Assembly: GCA_905221605.1 (NCBI GenBank)
Contig: CAJNDS010002109.1
Span: forward strand, 62,001 to 126,000
Length of the DNA stretch: 64,000 nt
Direction: 5' to 3'
Source of the DNA: Symbiodinium natans
Taxonomy: Eukaryota > Sar > Dinophyceae > Suessiales > Symbiodiniaceae
This document shows, piece after piece, positions 39,939-50,199 of the stretch. The notes beneath the pieces were generated by a model, which saw only the letters and a program-made list of their open reading frames with translations, was not told where the DNA came from and searched no databases. Positions within the stretch are counted from its first letter, which is position 1. Each line of letters opens with the position of its first letter. The translations under genes and the position numbers were made by a program.

Positions 39939-40021
39939 CAGAAAAACCCCAAACAGAGGAGGGGCTTAGGGCAGTTAGGGTCGGGCTTGAGGGTGTTCAG
40001 GAGAAGCTCAGGGCTGCGGAG

Positions 40022-40071
40022 TCTCCTTTTGCCACTCCCAAAGCCCGAAGTTCGCCCCTCAGCAGACGCAA
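40022..40071 (+). CDS. Candidate exon
   Basis: After GGCTGCGGAG: SPFATPKARSSPLSRRK, possible GC donor AA|GCTAGG. Confidence 0.35.
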
Positions 40072-40201
40072 GCTAGGGTTTCGGGTTTAGCGTTTAGGGT
40101 TTAGGGTTTTAGGGTTTAGGGTTTAGGGTTTAGGGTTTAAGGTTTAGAAGAGCCTTCGACTCGGTGGAGGGGGGGGGGGGGGGGCATCGGGACTTTTGCA
40201 G

Positions 40202-40320
40202 CTCAACGAAGCCATTTGCACAGTTGTGTCGCTCAGTCCCGCCTTCGCTGTTTCCGTCCCCTTCGACTCCGCGTTATGGCCTTGGAAGGATCCTTGGGCA
40301 ACAACGCCGGCGGAGGCAAG
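40202..40320 (+). CDS. Candidate exon upstream of cytochrome c
   Basis: Acceptor GACTTTTGCAG; 39 codons LNEAICTVVSLSPAFAVSVP ... WPWKDPWATTPAEA; donor GTGAGG, phase 2. Very codon-like. It is separated from the cytochrome c ATG by a 120-bp repeat array. Splicing to CTAAG|GAC just before the ATG would hit a stop, so it is more likely the end part of a preceding gene or a 5' non-coding exon. Confidence 0.5.
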
Positions 40321-40377
40321 GTGAGGAGCGACGCTTGTAGTAGAGTCGGCAGCCTTTAGCCCTTTTAGGGGCATTCT

Positions 40378-40498
40378 AAACCCTAAACCCTAAACCCTAA
40401 ACCCTAAACCCTAAACCCTAAACCCTAAACCCTAAACCCTAAACCCTAAACCCTAAACCCTAAACCCTAAACCCTAAACCCTAAACCCTAAACCCGAA
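40378..40498. repeat. CCCTAAA array before cytochrome c
   Basis: About 17 perfect heptamers ending 30 bp before the ATG of the cytochrome c gene. Confidence 0.95.
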
Positions 40499-40529
40499 AC
40501 CCTAAGCCCGAGACTGGACAACTAAGGAC

Positions 40530-42178
40530 ATGAGCGACGTCCCGGAAGGCTTCGAGCTGCCAGCCGGGGATGCCCAGAAGGGCCACAAGCTCTTCAAGAA
40601 GCACTGCGCGCAGTGCCACTCCATCTTCCCGGAGACTTGGGGGTGGCTGGCACACGTTTTTGTTTTTTTTTGCGTGTGTTTTTTGTTTTTTGTCTTTTTG
40701 TTTTTGTTTTTAAATTTCTTTTGCGGATTCTGGGGGTTGGAGTTTGAGGGTTTTCGGAAGTTGGGGGCGCCCTTTGGGCGGCCTACTTGTAGGTGTTGGG
40801 TTCTTCTTTGGGGTAAGGACAATCGGACTGATTCTGGCACGGTTTATGGCCCCACCCTCTTCAACATCTACGGCCGAGTGACTCGCCAGTTCTGAGAATT
40901 TGGAGTTTGGGGTTCAGGGCGCCCCTTTAAACCCTAAACCCTACACCCCAAAACCCTGAAGCCCTAAACCCTATACCCCAAAACCCCTGAACTCTGAAAC
41001 CTCAACCCTAAACCCTAAACCCTAAACCCTCAACCCTAAACCTTAAACCCTAGATTAACGTACTAAGAGCCAGTCAGGCAAGCGGCGAGGCGGAGATTGC
41101 ACAGAAGAACATCATGGGAGGGAGGGCCAAAGGCGCGAGCCAAAAACAACTGGGGGTTTGGGGGTCTATTTTCTGGGTTCCTATTCTCGTAAACCTCCAA
41201 CTCAAGCTCTTCAATGGCCAGTTTCTTCTTTCGTGTTTCGTTTTTCTGGTTTCCCGCATGGAACTCCGAAACCCTGAGCCCTAAACCCCTAAACTCACTA
41301 CAAACCCCCCAACGGGGTCATCACTTAGAACAACTCCCAAAAGGTCAGTCCTCCAAATTTGTGATCCGCTTCTTCGGGTCCCTGTTGACACCACATTTTT
41401 CCGTCAGCTGCCCCTAAGCCACCAGGCCCTGTAAGCCCTAAACCCTAAACCCTACACCCTAGACCCTAAACCCTAAACCCTAAACTCTAAATCCTGAACC
41501 CTAAACCCTAAACCCTAAACCCTAGACCCTCAACCCAAGCAAGGACTACCGACCCAGAGATCTGACCAACTCCTGAAGTCCTAGCTGCATTAGGCCCGAT
41601 TCACCCTAACTAGGACCCGGAGTAGGCCCTTATTTCCCTTTTTTTTGGCTGGGGGTTCCCTTATCACCCCCTTAAAACCAAAAAGGGCACCCTGTTGATT
41701 TCAAGGTAAGTCCTGGGGCTAGCTAGTGAGTGAGAAGTCGGGATTGCATGTTCGGGGAAGAAGCTATGATAAAGCCCGAAAGCCTTGCTGAGGCCCGAGG
41801 ACTTACATGTTTTCGGGGGGCTTTGGAGTTTTGGGGCCCAACAGGCTTCATTCAACAGGGGTCTCCAAGAGCTGAGCTCTCAGAAATCCACGGAGGCTTG
41901 GTGTGGGACGCGGCGAACCTCATGAGATACATGAAGAACCCGCGCCAGACTACCGGCGTGAACGTGCAGGTCAGGGGGGCCGGCAGTAGTAGTGATACTT
42001 GCAAACAAGCAACCCCTAAACCCCCAACCCTAAACCCGAAACCCTAAACCCTGAAACCCTAAAACTAAGACCTAGAAAAGCTGAAGCCCATTGCCAGATG
42101 AACTTCCGCGGCATTGACGACTTCCAGACCCGCGTGGACATTGTGCACTACCTCAAGACCCTGACGTGGGACAACAAG
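40530..42178 (+). CDS. CYC: Cytochrome c, at least five exons
   Basis: Soluble electron carrier of the mitochondrial intermembrane space (complex III to IV). E1 40530-40631 starts MSDVPEGFELPAGDAQKGHK and holds the haem motif CAQCH. E2 40818-40874 reads DNRTDSGTVYGPTLFNIYGR. E3 starts at 41078 (ASGEAEIAQKNIMGG; end about 41125). E4 about 41859-41969 has GLVWDAANLMRYMKNPRQTT. E5 42098-42178 starts MNFRGIDDF, supplying the distal Met ligand, and continues RVDIVHYLKTLT. Apparent donors differ: GA (CCG|GAGACT), GT (GTGACT), possibly GC, GT (GTCAGG) and GC (AAG|GCATGC). Acceptors are AG with or without a following G. E1, E2, E4 and E5 are phase 0. E3's 3' end and E4's 5' end are uncertain, and the sequence between GRASG and GLVW would be longer than usual. 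A last small exon with the stop must follow 42178. Introns contain decayed telomere repeats and hairpins. Confidence 0.85.
41632..41697. mobile_element. Hairpin element, family H, in cytochrome c intron 3
   Basis: TTTCCCTTTTTTTTGGCTGG ... CCAAAAAGGGCACCC; similar segments at 11517-11560 and 46312-46385. Confidence 0.55.
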
Positions 42179-42215
42179 GCATGCCGGCCGCAGTTTGGCT
42201 TTTCACCCTGGGTTC

Positions 42216-42316
42216 TTACAGTAGTAGGGAATGAGGGAATGAGGGCTCTATATATACCCTTTAAGGGATTATGTAGGGCCGCCCTCGTTCCCTTATTCCC
42301 TACTAAGAACCAGCCA
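42216..42316. mobile_element. MITE-like hairpin, family B copy 3
   Basis: TTCTTACAGTAGTAGGGAAT ... and ATTCCCTACTAAGAA at the ends, with a GGGAATGAGG / CCTCGTTCCC inner arm. Lies 37 bp into the intron after cytochrome c exon 5. Confidence 0.8.
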
Positions 42317-42401
42317 GTTTTCGAGCTTCCTTGTGTTGGGCTTGTTTTGGCCCGCCGAGATTTGCGCGTAAACCCTATAAACCCCTGAACCCCAAACCCC
42401 A

Positions 42402-42484
42402 GGTTCTTAGCAGGGAATGAGGAATTGGGGCCCATACCCTGTAAGGGGCTATATAGGGTACCTCATTCAATAAGAACCAGCCAG
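42402..42484. mobile_element. MITE-like hairpin, family B copy 4
   Basis: AGGTTCTTAGCAGGGAATGA ... TCATTCAATAAGAACCAGCC. Same terminal GGTTCTTA as copy 3, 86 bp downstream in the same orientation. Confidence 0.75.
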
Positions 42485-42502
42485 CAAACCCTGGCCCAGG
42501 AT

Positions 42503-42663
42503 CTCGTGCACGCGACACATCGTCACCATTGATCGGCAACAGGTAAGGCCTCTCGCGCTCTGTTTCACAAGCCGGCGTGGAGCCCAGGCCCTTTCTGAGG
42601 CTGGAGGCGTGTCCGCTTGGCTTGCAGAGGCCCCTCTCTGTCCTTTTTAGGCTGAGCCTATGA
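42503..42663 (+). CDS. Candidate two-exon 3' end
   Basis: An island after CTGGCCCAG reads ISCTRHIVTIDRQQ and ends at a consensus donor GTAAGG (42542). After an 86-bp intron, acceptor GGCTTGCAG opens RPLSVLFRLSL and TGA. Whether this is the end of cytochrome c or another gene is unclear; the peptide does not look like a cytochrome c tail. Confidence 0.4.
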
Positions 42664-42944
42664 CCAATGACCTTGACGTATGATCTTGAATTCAAGGTGG
42701 CCCTTGAGGGTTTAGAGTGTGGGGGTTTAGGGATGAGGGTTGAGGGTCCTTGGAGGATCCGAAGACGAAAGGGGCCTCGCGGTAGAGCGCTGACTAGAGT
42801 GAAAGTTGCGACGCGGTTTGCATACTTGGGCTTTCGACCTCTGAATAGCCCGCCGCTGAGAGCCTGATGCTGCGATGGTGTTCACCATGTGGTTCCGTTT
42901 GACAGAGCACGCACGGAGAGCAAAACGGTGATGAGTTTTGAGCC

Positions 42945-43135
42945 CCCCCAAAACCCCAAAACCCCCAAACCCCAAAACCCCCAAAACCCCCAAAACCCCC
43001 AAAACCCCCAAACCCCCCAAACCCCCCCAAAACCCCCAAAACCCCAAAACCCCCAAAACCCCCAAAACCCCCAAAACCCCAAAATCCCCAAAACCCCAAA
43101 ACCCCCAAAACCCCCAAAACCCCCAAACCCCCAAA
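42945..43135. repeat. CCCCCAAAA array
   Basis: Nonamer variant; open frames on both strands are artefacts. Confidence 0.92.
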
Positions 43136-43210
43136 AGCCACCAGATCCCAGCACGCCCCAGAACCCGCTTTCACGGCTCCTCGCTGCCTTTGAGTCAAAG
43201 GATTTAGGGC

Positions 43211-43360
43211 CTACTTGGAAGGCTCATGGTACTAATGAACCAATCGTAGCTGTACTTATAACTGTACTTCTATCCATCTTGGGGCACCTAAGGGGCCTGT
43301 AAGTTGGCTATAAGTACAGTCATACATGGGTTGCCAAGTACCATGAAACCTCCAAGTAGG
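43211..43360. mobile_element. MITE-like hairpin, family F copy
   Basis: CTACTTGGAAGGCTCATGGT and ACCATGAAACCTCCAAGTAG are near-perfect inverted ends; an inner arm around ACTGTACTT / AAGTACAGT. Confidence 0.85.
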
Positions 43361-43689
43361 GGGGGTTTAGGTTTAGTGGGTTTGGTCTTAGGGTAGTTAC
43401 GTAAAAGGGGACCCCTTATGTACCCCTTATATACCCTATACAACCCAAGGGCCCATACATCAAGCCGCCCTTAGATAGTAGGTTTGGGAGGGTTTTGAAG
43501 GCGGGGGTGATCGGATTTCTGGGTTTGGGGATCGAGGGCTTGCTGAGCCGAGCTTCGCCTTCGCATCTTTCGGGGTTTAGGGTTTGGGGTGTCGGGATTA
43601 GGGTTTGGTAGAAAATCTATGCAAAGCTGCTACTCACGGCCCGGAACCCAAACACTAGACAATTGAACCCGACCCTAACCCTGAACACT

Positions 43690-43835
43690 AACCCGTAACC
43701 CTAAACCCTAAACCCTAAACCCTAAACCCTAAACCCTAAACCCCAAACCCCAAACCCTAAACCCTAAACCCTAAACCCTAAACCCTAAACCCTAAACCCT
43801 AAACCCTAAACCCTAAACCCTAAACCCTAAACCCT
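43690..43835. repeat. CCCTAAA array
   Basis: About 20 units with two CCCCAAA variants, ending 28 bp before the exon at 43863. Confidence 0.95.
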
Positions 43836-43862
43836 CAACAACTACCTCCTTCCTGACCACAG

Positions 43863-43947
43863 AGCCTGGGAGGATGCCAGAGTTTTTGCCGAACCGCCGG
43901 GCCATGAAGCGCCTTTGGCAGCGCTCGTTCTCTGGGGAGTTGGCAGG
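43863..43947 (+). CDS. Candidate internal exon
   Basis: Acceptor TTCCTGACCACAG; preferred frame RMPEFLPNRRAMKRLWQRSF SGELA; a second frame (AWEDARVFAEPPGHEAPLAA) is also open. Donor GTTTAGGG is repeat-derived. Confidence 0.5.
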
Positions 43948-44289
43948 GTTTAGGGTTTAGGGTTTCGGGTTTAGGGTTTCGCGTTTGGGGTTTAGGGTTC
44001 AGCATTTCGGGAGTCTTTGGGGTTCGTTCTGGGCGTATGTTAGGGCACCCTAGGCAGACAGAAAGATACTGGAGTCCTGGTTTGGCTTTAAGGTTTTGGG
44101 GGGTTTCGGGCTTTTGCCGCTAAACGAAGCCTAAACCTCAAGCCCAAAACCCAAGACCCCAAACAATCCTGATTCGCCTTACCCCGCAAACAGAAAAGGG
44201 TCAGGGCTCCACCTGTGTGCAGCCGGGTGCCGGCGGATTGCAGTTTCGGCGTTTCGGGGTTTAGGGTGTGGGGGGCCGGGAAGTATTGT

Positions 44290-44810
44290 TCGAAGAATCT
44301 CAACATCCTGAAGCCTAAGCCCTCGCCTTCCGGAAAAAAGCTGCATGTGCAAAACTATCGCCCCATGATTTCCAGAGGCCCAATCTCCAAACATATGAAG
44401 CAGGGTACGTATTACTGTTTTTGGTGAGTGTATATAAGGTTCCTTTTTAATATTGGTGAGTGCATAACTGGGGTGTCCTTTTGGGGGTACAAGAAATATA
44501 AACCCTGCTTCAGACCTCTCGGCTAGCATCCTCAGCAACAGCCGCCCCTCATTCACGTGGGCATGCAAGCCGTCAATCTGCTTCCGGACGGGCCACCGTC
44601 CCTTCAAGGGCTGTGGGACAAAACAGCTGCGAAACAACGAACATTCTGAACCGCTAGCCCTTCATGTCCCAGCTGAACCCCAAGTCCAAAGCACAAAGAA
44701 CCACCCAAGTGCCTTGCGTACTAAACCCGGGCAAAAGCGCCTCATGGTTTTGGGTTGGGTTGGCTTCGGGGCTCGGTGTATCGAGGCCTTTGGGTTGAGG
44801 GCTTGATGGG
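44290..44810 (+). CDS. Candidate gene, two exons
   Basis: First exon (5' end uncertain) reads GKKLHVQNYRPMISRGPISK HMKQ and ends at 44404 on a consensus donor GTACGT. After a 109-bp intron (acceptor CCCTGCTTCAG) the frame continues from 44514, DLSASILSNSRPSFTWACKP ..., for about 98 codons to TGA at 44806-44808. The last part runs into a (TTGAGGG)n repeat, so the true end may be earlier. A minus-strand ORF of 152 codons overlaps and is considered a shadow. Confidence 0.4.
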
Positions 44811-45010
44811 TTGAGGGGTTGAGGGTTTGAGGGGTTGAGGGGTTGACGGGTTGAGGGCTTGAGGGGTTGAGGGGTTGACGGGCTGAGGGGTTTGTGGTTC
44901 GAGTTTTGGGTGGCCTTTTGGCTGGGAGTTTCGCATGCTGGCCAAGACACACAAGACAAACACCTCCAAGCCCGCAATCTCCAGGAAGTCGCTAAACCGG
45001 CTAAAACGGC

Positions 45011-45395
45011 AAACCCTAAACCCTAAACCCTAAACCCTAAACCCTAAACCCTAAACCCTAAACCCTAAACCCTAAACCCTAAACCCTAAACCCTAAACCC
45101 TAAACCCTAAACCCTAAACCCTAAACCCTAAACCCTAAACCCTAAACCCTAAACCCTAAACCCTAAACCCTAAACCCTAAACCCTAAACCCTAAACCCTA
45201 AACCCTAAACCCTAAACCCTAAACCCTAAACCCTAAACCCTAAACCCTAAACCCTAAACCCTAAACCCTAAACCCTAAACCCTAAACCCTAAACCCTAAA
45301 CCCTAAACCCTAAACCCTAAACCCTAAACCCTAAACCCTAAACCCTAAACCCTAAACCCTAAACCCTAAACCCTAAACCCTAAACCCTAAACCCT
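45011..45395. repeat. Longest perfect interstitial CCCTAAA array
   Basis: About 55 uninterrupted heptamers (385 bp), then CCCTAGCCCTAAA and decayed units. Flanked by ordinary sequence on both sides, so interstitial here. Confidence 0.97.
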
Positions 45396-46231
45396 AGCCC
45401 TAAACCCTAAACCCGAAACCCTAAACCCTAAACAAACCCTCAAGGTATGCCACGTGGTGCGCCGCGTCCATGGTTGGGCTTCCCTACGTTGTGCAGGATC
45501 GGCTTTGTTGGTTTGGCGTCCTTTGTTTAGGGTTTGTTGTTTAGGGTTTAGGGTTTAGGGTTTGCCGGTTTAGCCGGCTTTGTGGTTTTTAGGGCTTAGG
45601 GTTTCGGGGGGTTTGGGGTTTCTTTGGGTGCCTTCAGAGGTGGGACTGTCGAGTTTGATGTTGAGTTCAATATCTTCAGAGCCGAGGTCGGTGTTCAGCG
45701 CTGGGGAAGCTCATGCTGTTGAAGGTTTGCAATCTGGGGGTTTCGGAAAATAAGGGTACCCTTTTTGGGGGTCCCTTTAAGGGGATGCTATTCTATTTGG
45801 GGTATTCAAGGGGAAGGGGTACAGTACCCCTGTTTTTTGAAATGCCCATTTCAAAAGTTTACATGAGGGCTTGATAGGTGTCCCTGAGATTGTGTGTGTG
45901 TGTGTTCTTGAAGTCACGCGGTGGCCCTAAACTCGAAGCCCTCAACTCTACACCCCAGTGCAGGCCGAGTTAAGTTGAAGAACCTTTTGGGGGTCTCTGG
46001 TAGAAGCACCAGTAACAGCGTGGGCCATCCTGGGCTTGTGGATGTTTGGGTCGCACATGGTGCCCTCAACTCACGATTGAGACCCCAAGGCCCTAGACTT
46101 GTAGGGGAACAGAATGACGATAAATGTAGAAGCCCAAAGCCCTAAACCCTAAACCGTAAATCGATACTCCGAATCCCGGAAGCCCCTAAACCCCCCGAAG
46201 CCCCCTAAGAAGAAGTTGCACCCCCCAACAG

Positions 46232-46299
46232 GCGCTGCGGGCGAACTCGCAGAGCGAGATCGCGGTGGACGCCTGCTTCTGCACCATCATCGACACTTG
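46232..46299 (+). CDS. Candidate internal exon
   Basis: Acceptor CCCCCCAACAG; ALRANSQSEIAVDACFCTII DT; donor TTG|GTAGGC-type GT (or TAG stop at 46301). One of the cleaner islands. Confidence 0.55.
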
Positions 46300-46993
46300 G
46301 TAGGCCAGCGGTGCCTCTTTGCCCCTTTTTTTGTGGTTCAAGGTTCCCTGATACAGTAACCCACCCCCAAAAAGGGTGCCCTTGTTTTCATAAGTTCTAC
46401 CAAGGACATCCTCGACGACGATGTGACAGGCACTGTTTTTTTTGGGGTCCAGGGTTTAGGGGTTTAGGGTTGGGTTTTCTGGGTTTTTATGTTTTTTTTT
46501 TGGGTGTGTTTTTGTTGTTTTCTGTTTTTTCAGCTTTTCTGGGTTTTCTGGGCTTTCTGGGTTTTCTCGGTTTTTTGTGTTTTCTGGGTATAGGGGTTTC
46601 GGGTGTTTAGGGTGTTTAGGGTGTCAAGGATGGGGAGTTCAGGCATTCGGCGCTTTCCGTGCTTATTACTCCCTACATGCCTAAACCCCAAATCCACGAG
46701 TTCAAGGCCAAACATCCGCACACTACAGTCCCTTAACCCTAAGCCCGTAAACCCTAAACCCCTAAGACCTAAACCCGAAGCCGCACCAGGAGAATAGGGG
46801 GGGGGATAAGTTTTCCCGAATTCTTTGATCCCTGAGAATCTAAGCTTCCCTAAAGGTTTTTTGGGGTTTTGTGTTGCGGGTTTTGGGTTTCAGGGTGTAG
46901 GGTTTGGAGTTTAGGGTTTTAGGGTTCAGGGTTTAACGGTTCAAGGTTCATGGGGTTTGTGGCGTAGGGTTCAAAGCCCTCGTGCTTTGGCAG

Positions 46994-47025
46994 GCGAGTG
47001 GCTCCTTCAGCATCAGCGGGTAGAG
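46994..47025 (+). CDS. Candidate short exon with GC donor
   Basis: Acceptor GCTTTGGCAG; EWLLQHQRVE; donor GAG|GCCCAG. Confidence 0.4.
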
Positions 47026-47159
47026 GCCCAGCCTCTGCCGTTGGGGCCTGGGTTTAGCGGGTTTTCGTGGTCTGAATTGAATTTTCGTCTGATAACGACG
47101 GATAAGAGGCGTAAAACCCTAAACCCCAAAAACCCCTGACCCCCAGAAACAAGTCCCTT

Positions 47160-47653
47160 GTTATAACCTCCCCCCCTTCACCCCAATCTCAATGAGAAGC
47201 CCCTAGAACCCAGCCTGAACACTCAACCCTCCGTTTTGGGTTAGGGTTTGAGTTTAATTCACTTAGTTAGAGGATGTCTTGCCTATTTAGGCGTATGGCA
47301 CCATGCAACCTCCACCCTGGGCGCCGGGCTGGAAAAGTTCAAAACTCTAGCACCTATGTGTGGTGCTAGCATCCTGAAATGGTAGCAAGCTCGGATGTAT
47401 TGACCAATATGAGCGAAGAAGGGAGCACCACCTGTTGTAGTGCATCGTGACTGGAGCAGGATCGCTTTGTATGCGTGAGATGGTAGACGATTCGCCACGT
47501 TGCAAGTTCGAGGTCTTTTGCTGCATAGCAGCTATGAGACATGTTACGAACTGCTTGATTCCGGAAGGCGAACGCAACTGCCTGAGCTAGCCATTTCGGG
47601 TCGAGGCCCAGCTGCAGCAAGAACGTGCCTTCTTGCACCTGGCTGCGTTGAGC
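47160..47653. other. Region upstream of the membrane-protein ORF
   Basis: Non-repeat sequence with minus-strand open frames (47283-47498, 47347-47577) lacking support. Probably 5' region or intron of the next gene. Dinoflagellate promoters have no TATA signature I could use. Confidence 0.4.
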
Positions 47654-48118
47654 ATGTCTGATGTGTTCCGCGATGAGCACGCCGTTCCCGCGACCCCTCA
47701 GGAGCTGAGTCAGCGCCTTCAAGAATACCTAAGCCGCACGGAGTGCAGCACAGAATGTGCGGTTCTGGAAGGTGACGGCGACGACATCAAGATCATGGTG
47801 ACAATGCAGCTGGACTACCAGAACATGTACGCAAACGACAAACCAGGATTCAAGCAACGTCTGAAGCGCCAATTGCTGCACGCGGCTTGTGGCAGTGAGT
47901 TTGACCGTATGCCCGCAGATGCCTTGGAACTCCTGGCAGGCAAGATTGAGATCGAGGATGTCAAGGAGGGAAGCATCATTGCGCTTGTCGTGTTTGGTGC
48001 AGGGTTCCTCTTGGGTCTGGCTGTTGGTTTGGCTGTTGGTGCCCGCAATCCGCCTGTGAATGTACAGCCGAATGTACAGCCTGCACCATGGATTCAGATA
48101 AACTGCACATTACAGTAG
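47654..48118 (+). CDS. Hypothetical single-pass membrane protein
   Basis: 154 codons from ATG 47654 (MSDVFRDEHAVPATPQELSQ) to TAG 48116-48118, uninterrupted. Residues about 60-110 (FKQRLKRQLLHAACGSEFDR ... KIEIEDVKEGSIIALVV) resemble the small ferredoxin-like/SEA-like module seen in many protist surface proteins, where an alpha-helix leads to a 'v..GS' strand; here the last strand runs directly into a hydrophobic segment, IIALVVFGAGFLLGLAVGLA, near residue 120. A short Asn/Pro/Val-rich tail follows. In other proteins of this type the module lies outside the membrane. No repeats or introns. A TTG at 47633 in frame gives a 7-residue extension; I prefer the ATG. Confidence 0.7.
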   Translation: MSDVFRDEHAVPATPQELSQRLQEYLSRTECSTECAVLEGDGDDIKIMVTMQLDYQNMYANDKPGFKQRLKRQLLHAACGSEFDRMPADALELLAGKIEIEDVKEGSIIALVVFGAGFLLGLAVGLAVGARNPPVNVQPNVQPAPWIQINCTLQ

Positions 48119-48510
48119 GACGAACATTTGCCGAAGTGCTCGTCGGCTTGACCAAGCATGGGTCTCACACGAGACTGCAGTACAAATCCAGCATTCCCCA
48201 TCAATTTCCGACTGCATAGGTCGTAGGTTTGTCAGGAGCGCCAGGTGGGTGGTGGCTTCGGGACAGCGGGCCAAAACGAACTCGTGCTTTGTTTGCATGT
48301 TCAACAGCAAAGACAAACGCTGCCTTGGTCGCAGAAAGTGCTGTTGTGCACAGACGTCCATCGTCAGGCGAATGTTGCAGGCACCTCATTAGACCTGAAG
48401 CCCCATTGATACTGGGATGGATTTCATGCTTTCATGCTGCCGTAGTTGGCTGTGTTATCTCCCTTCAAACGGGAGAGACTTCGACAAGTAGCCAAATACA
48501 TTGAATTCGG
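48119..48510. other. 3' flank of the membrane-protein gene
   Basis: Non-repeat sequence, open on both strands for 60-90 codons without splice or start support. Confidence 0.4.
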
Positions 48511-48536
48511 GAGTCTAGGGTTTTAGGCATCTGCAG

Positions 48537-48608
48537 GCCGATACGTTGAACGAGCATGACGCCTCGCTCGTGATGGACTTGGTGGTGCAGGCTCAGAATT
48601 CCTTGTAG
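48537..48608 (+). CDS. Candidate exon
   Basis: Acceptor GGCATCTGCAG; ADTLNEHDASLVMDLVVQ, then either a GC donor (CAG|GCTCAG) or AQNSL and TAG. Strongly codon-like. Confidence 0.5.
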   Translation, partial: ADTLNEHDASLVMDLVVQAQNSL

Positions 48609-48662
48609 AGGAGTTTGGGGTTTAAGGTTTAGGGTTTAGCGTTTAGGGTTTAGGATTTAGAG

Positions 48663-48717
48663 TTGGGATGTTCCCTTGTTTACTAACAGTCCTTAATAGG
48701 AACTATTGTGCCCCCTG
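48663..48717. mobile_element. MITE-like family A copy 6, truncated
   Basis: Left arm TTGGGATGTTCCCTTGTT ... ACAGTCC present; right half missing. Confidence 0.65.
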
Positions 48718-49035
48718 TAAACCGCTTTTGGCTGATGCGCTGGTGGTTTAATCCTAGAGTTGTGCCCACAAGCTGACCTACAGTTCCCCTAGGAGACTGA
48801 ACAAGTAGGATTCGGATTGCCTACCGACTCCTTATTGTTCGGGATGGGGGTTGTTTTCAGCCAGGGCTGCTTTGATTTTCCGTTTTTGAAGGACTTCTAT
48901 CACAAACGGCAGTGATATGGGAACCGCAATTCAGAACAACGCCCCCTAATTCATTGTAAGACTGTGCGTTGCTTGCAGGTCGTGTGTGTGGGACGGCCAT
49001 GACTTTGGGTTGTTGGGGATTGGTCTTTTTTGCAG

Positions 49036-49130
49036 TGTGTTGCAAGTTACCAAATCATGCTTGTGCGATTTGTTGCATGCGTTCTCCCGCCCCAATGCAG
49101 CAGAAGTGTTGAATCTTCATGCTATGTTTC
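49036..49130 (+). CDS. Candidate exon
   Basis: Strong acceptor GGTCTTTTTTGCAG. One frame reads VLQVTKSCLCDLLHAFSRPN AAEVLNLHAMFQ; a second, phase 0, is also open. The 3' end runs into heptamers. Confidence 0.45.
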
Positions 49131-49281
49131 AAACCCTAAGTCCTAAACCCCAAACCCTAAACCCTAAACCTCTCGGTGTTGACTGATCCCCAAGTATGCT
49201 CGGCAGACCGGACTGTGAATGAGTGAATTGCACTTGCTTGCTTGATGGCATCTCTTTGCAGACTGCCCTTTCGATTCCAGG

Positions 49282-49384
49282 AGGGGGTTTACCAAAATAA
49301 GGGACCCCTCATATAGTACCCCAAGTAGTAGGATTCCCTCATAATAAGGACCCCAATAAAGTAACCTAGTTTGGGAAACCCCCA
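49282..49384. mobile_element. Hairpin element, family J
   Basis: GGGGGTTTACCAAAATAAGG ... TTTGGGAAACCCCC, with inner CCTCATA repeats; related to 11098-11190 and 11968-12004. Confidence 0.65.
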
Positions 49385-49541
49385 GCAGAATGAACATGAA
49401 ACAGATCCCCACCCGTGTCGATTCGGCATGGTCGATCTCCGGGATCACCAGCAACAACTCTAAAGCATAAGCCTTTGTGAAGATCTATGCGTGCCCCGAA
49501 ACCCTCATGGTTTTTTTCGCCCCGCCCTATGTGGCCCTCAG

Positions 49542-49584
49542 TCGATGCTGCTCCACCAGGACGCCAAGCGCATTGAGACACTTG
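49542..49584 (+). CDS. Candidate internal exon
   Basis: Pyrimidine-rich acceptor ending TGGCCCTCAG; SMLLHQDAKRIETL; donor GTAGGG, phase 1. Could join 50408 (which needs two bases). Confidence 0.55.
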
Positions 49585-49899
49585 GTAGGGGCTCAGCCTA
49601 GCGGGGCTTTGGGGTTCGTGGGTTTAAGCGGTTTGATAGGGTTTTCAGGGTTTAGGGGTTTAGGGGCTTCAGGGTTTTGAGGACCTTAAGTTTTAGTGTT
49701 TAGTTGAGGGGTGTTTGTTTTTTGAGGGTTTATGGGGTTGGTGGTTTTGGGGAGGTATCGGAGCCAAAATGAGCACTTAGCAATACAGACCTAAACCTCC
49801 AAGCCCAAAGCCTACCCACACCCGCACTTGGGGGTGGACACATTGCCATCCACACTCCTGGCGTAAGCCCCCCCAAAATCAAGTAAATACAAGCCACAT

Positions 49900-50078
49900 A
49901 AGCCCTAAAACCCTAAAACCCTAAAACCCTAAAACCCTAAAACCCTAAAACCCTAAAACCCTAAAACCCTAAAACCCTAAAACCCTAAAACCCTAAAACC
50001 CTAAAACCCTAAAACCCTAAAGCCCTAAAACCCTAAAACCCTAAAACCCTAAAAACCCTAAAAACCCTAAAACCCTAA
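49900..50078. repeat. CCCTAAAA octamer array
   Basis: About 21 copies of the octamer CCCTAAAA, homogeneous except near the right end. Confidence 0.95.
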
Positions 50079-50102
50079 GTATCAAAGTCATGTTGAGCCT
50101 TG

Positions 50103-50199
50103 AGCCGCTTGGAGGAGGAGAGCATGCTGCAGAGACGAGGCCGTCAGATCAGGGCGCCTTTCGGTGGAAGCAACAGTGCGAAAACCAGAAGCAGGGTTG
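50103..50199 (+). CDS. Candidate exon
   Basis: SRLEEESMLQRRGRQIRAPF ... with donor GCAGG|GTTGTG; 5' boundary uncertain (TTGAG). Confidence 0.4.

Noticed and set aside
42727-43302. Several Gly/Phe/Leu or Pro/Lys-rich ORFs on both strands
   Set aside because: Products of the CCCCCAAAA array; same situation at 8767-9164 and 38587-39318.
44179-44637. 152-codon minus-strand ORF
   Set aside because: Overlaps a plus-strand pair of islands joined by a consensus donor and phase-correct acceptor, which explains it as a shadow; not fully excluded.
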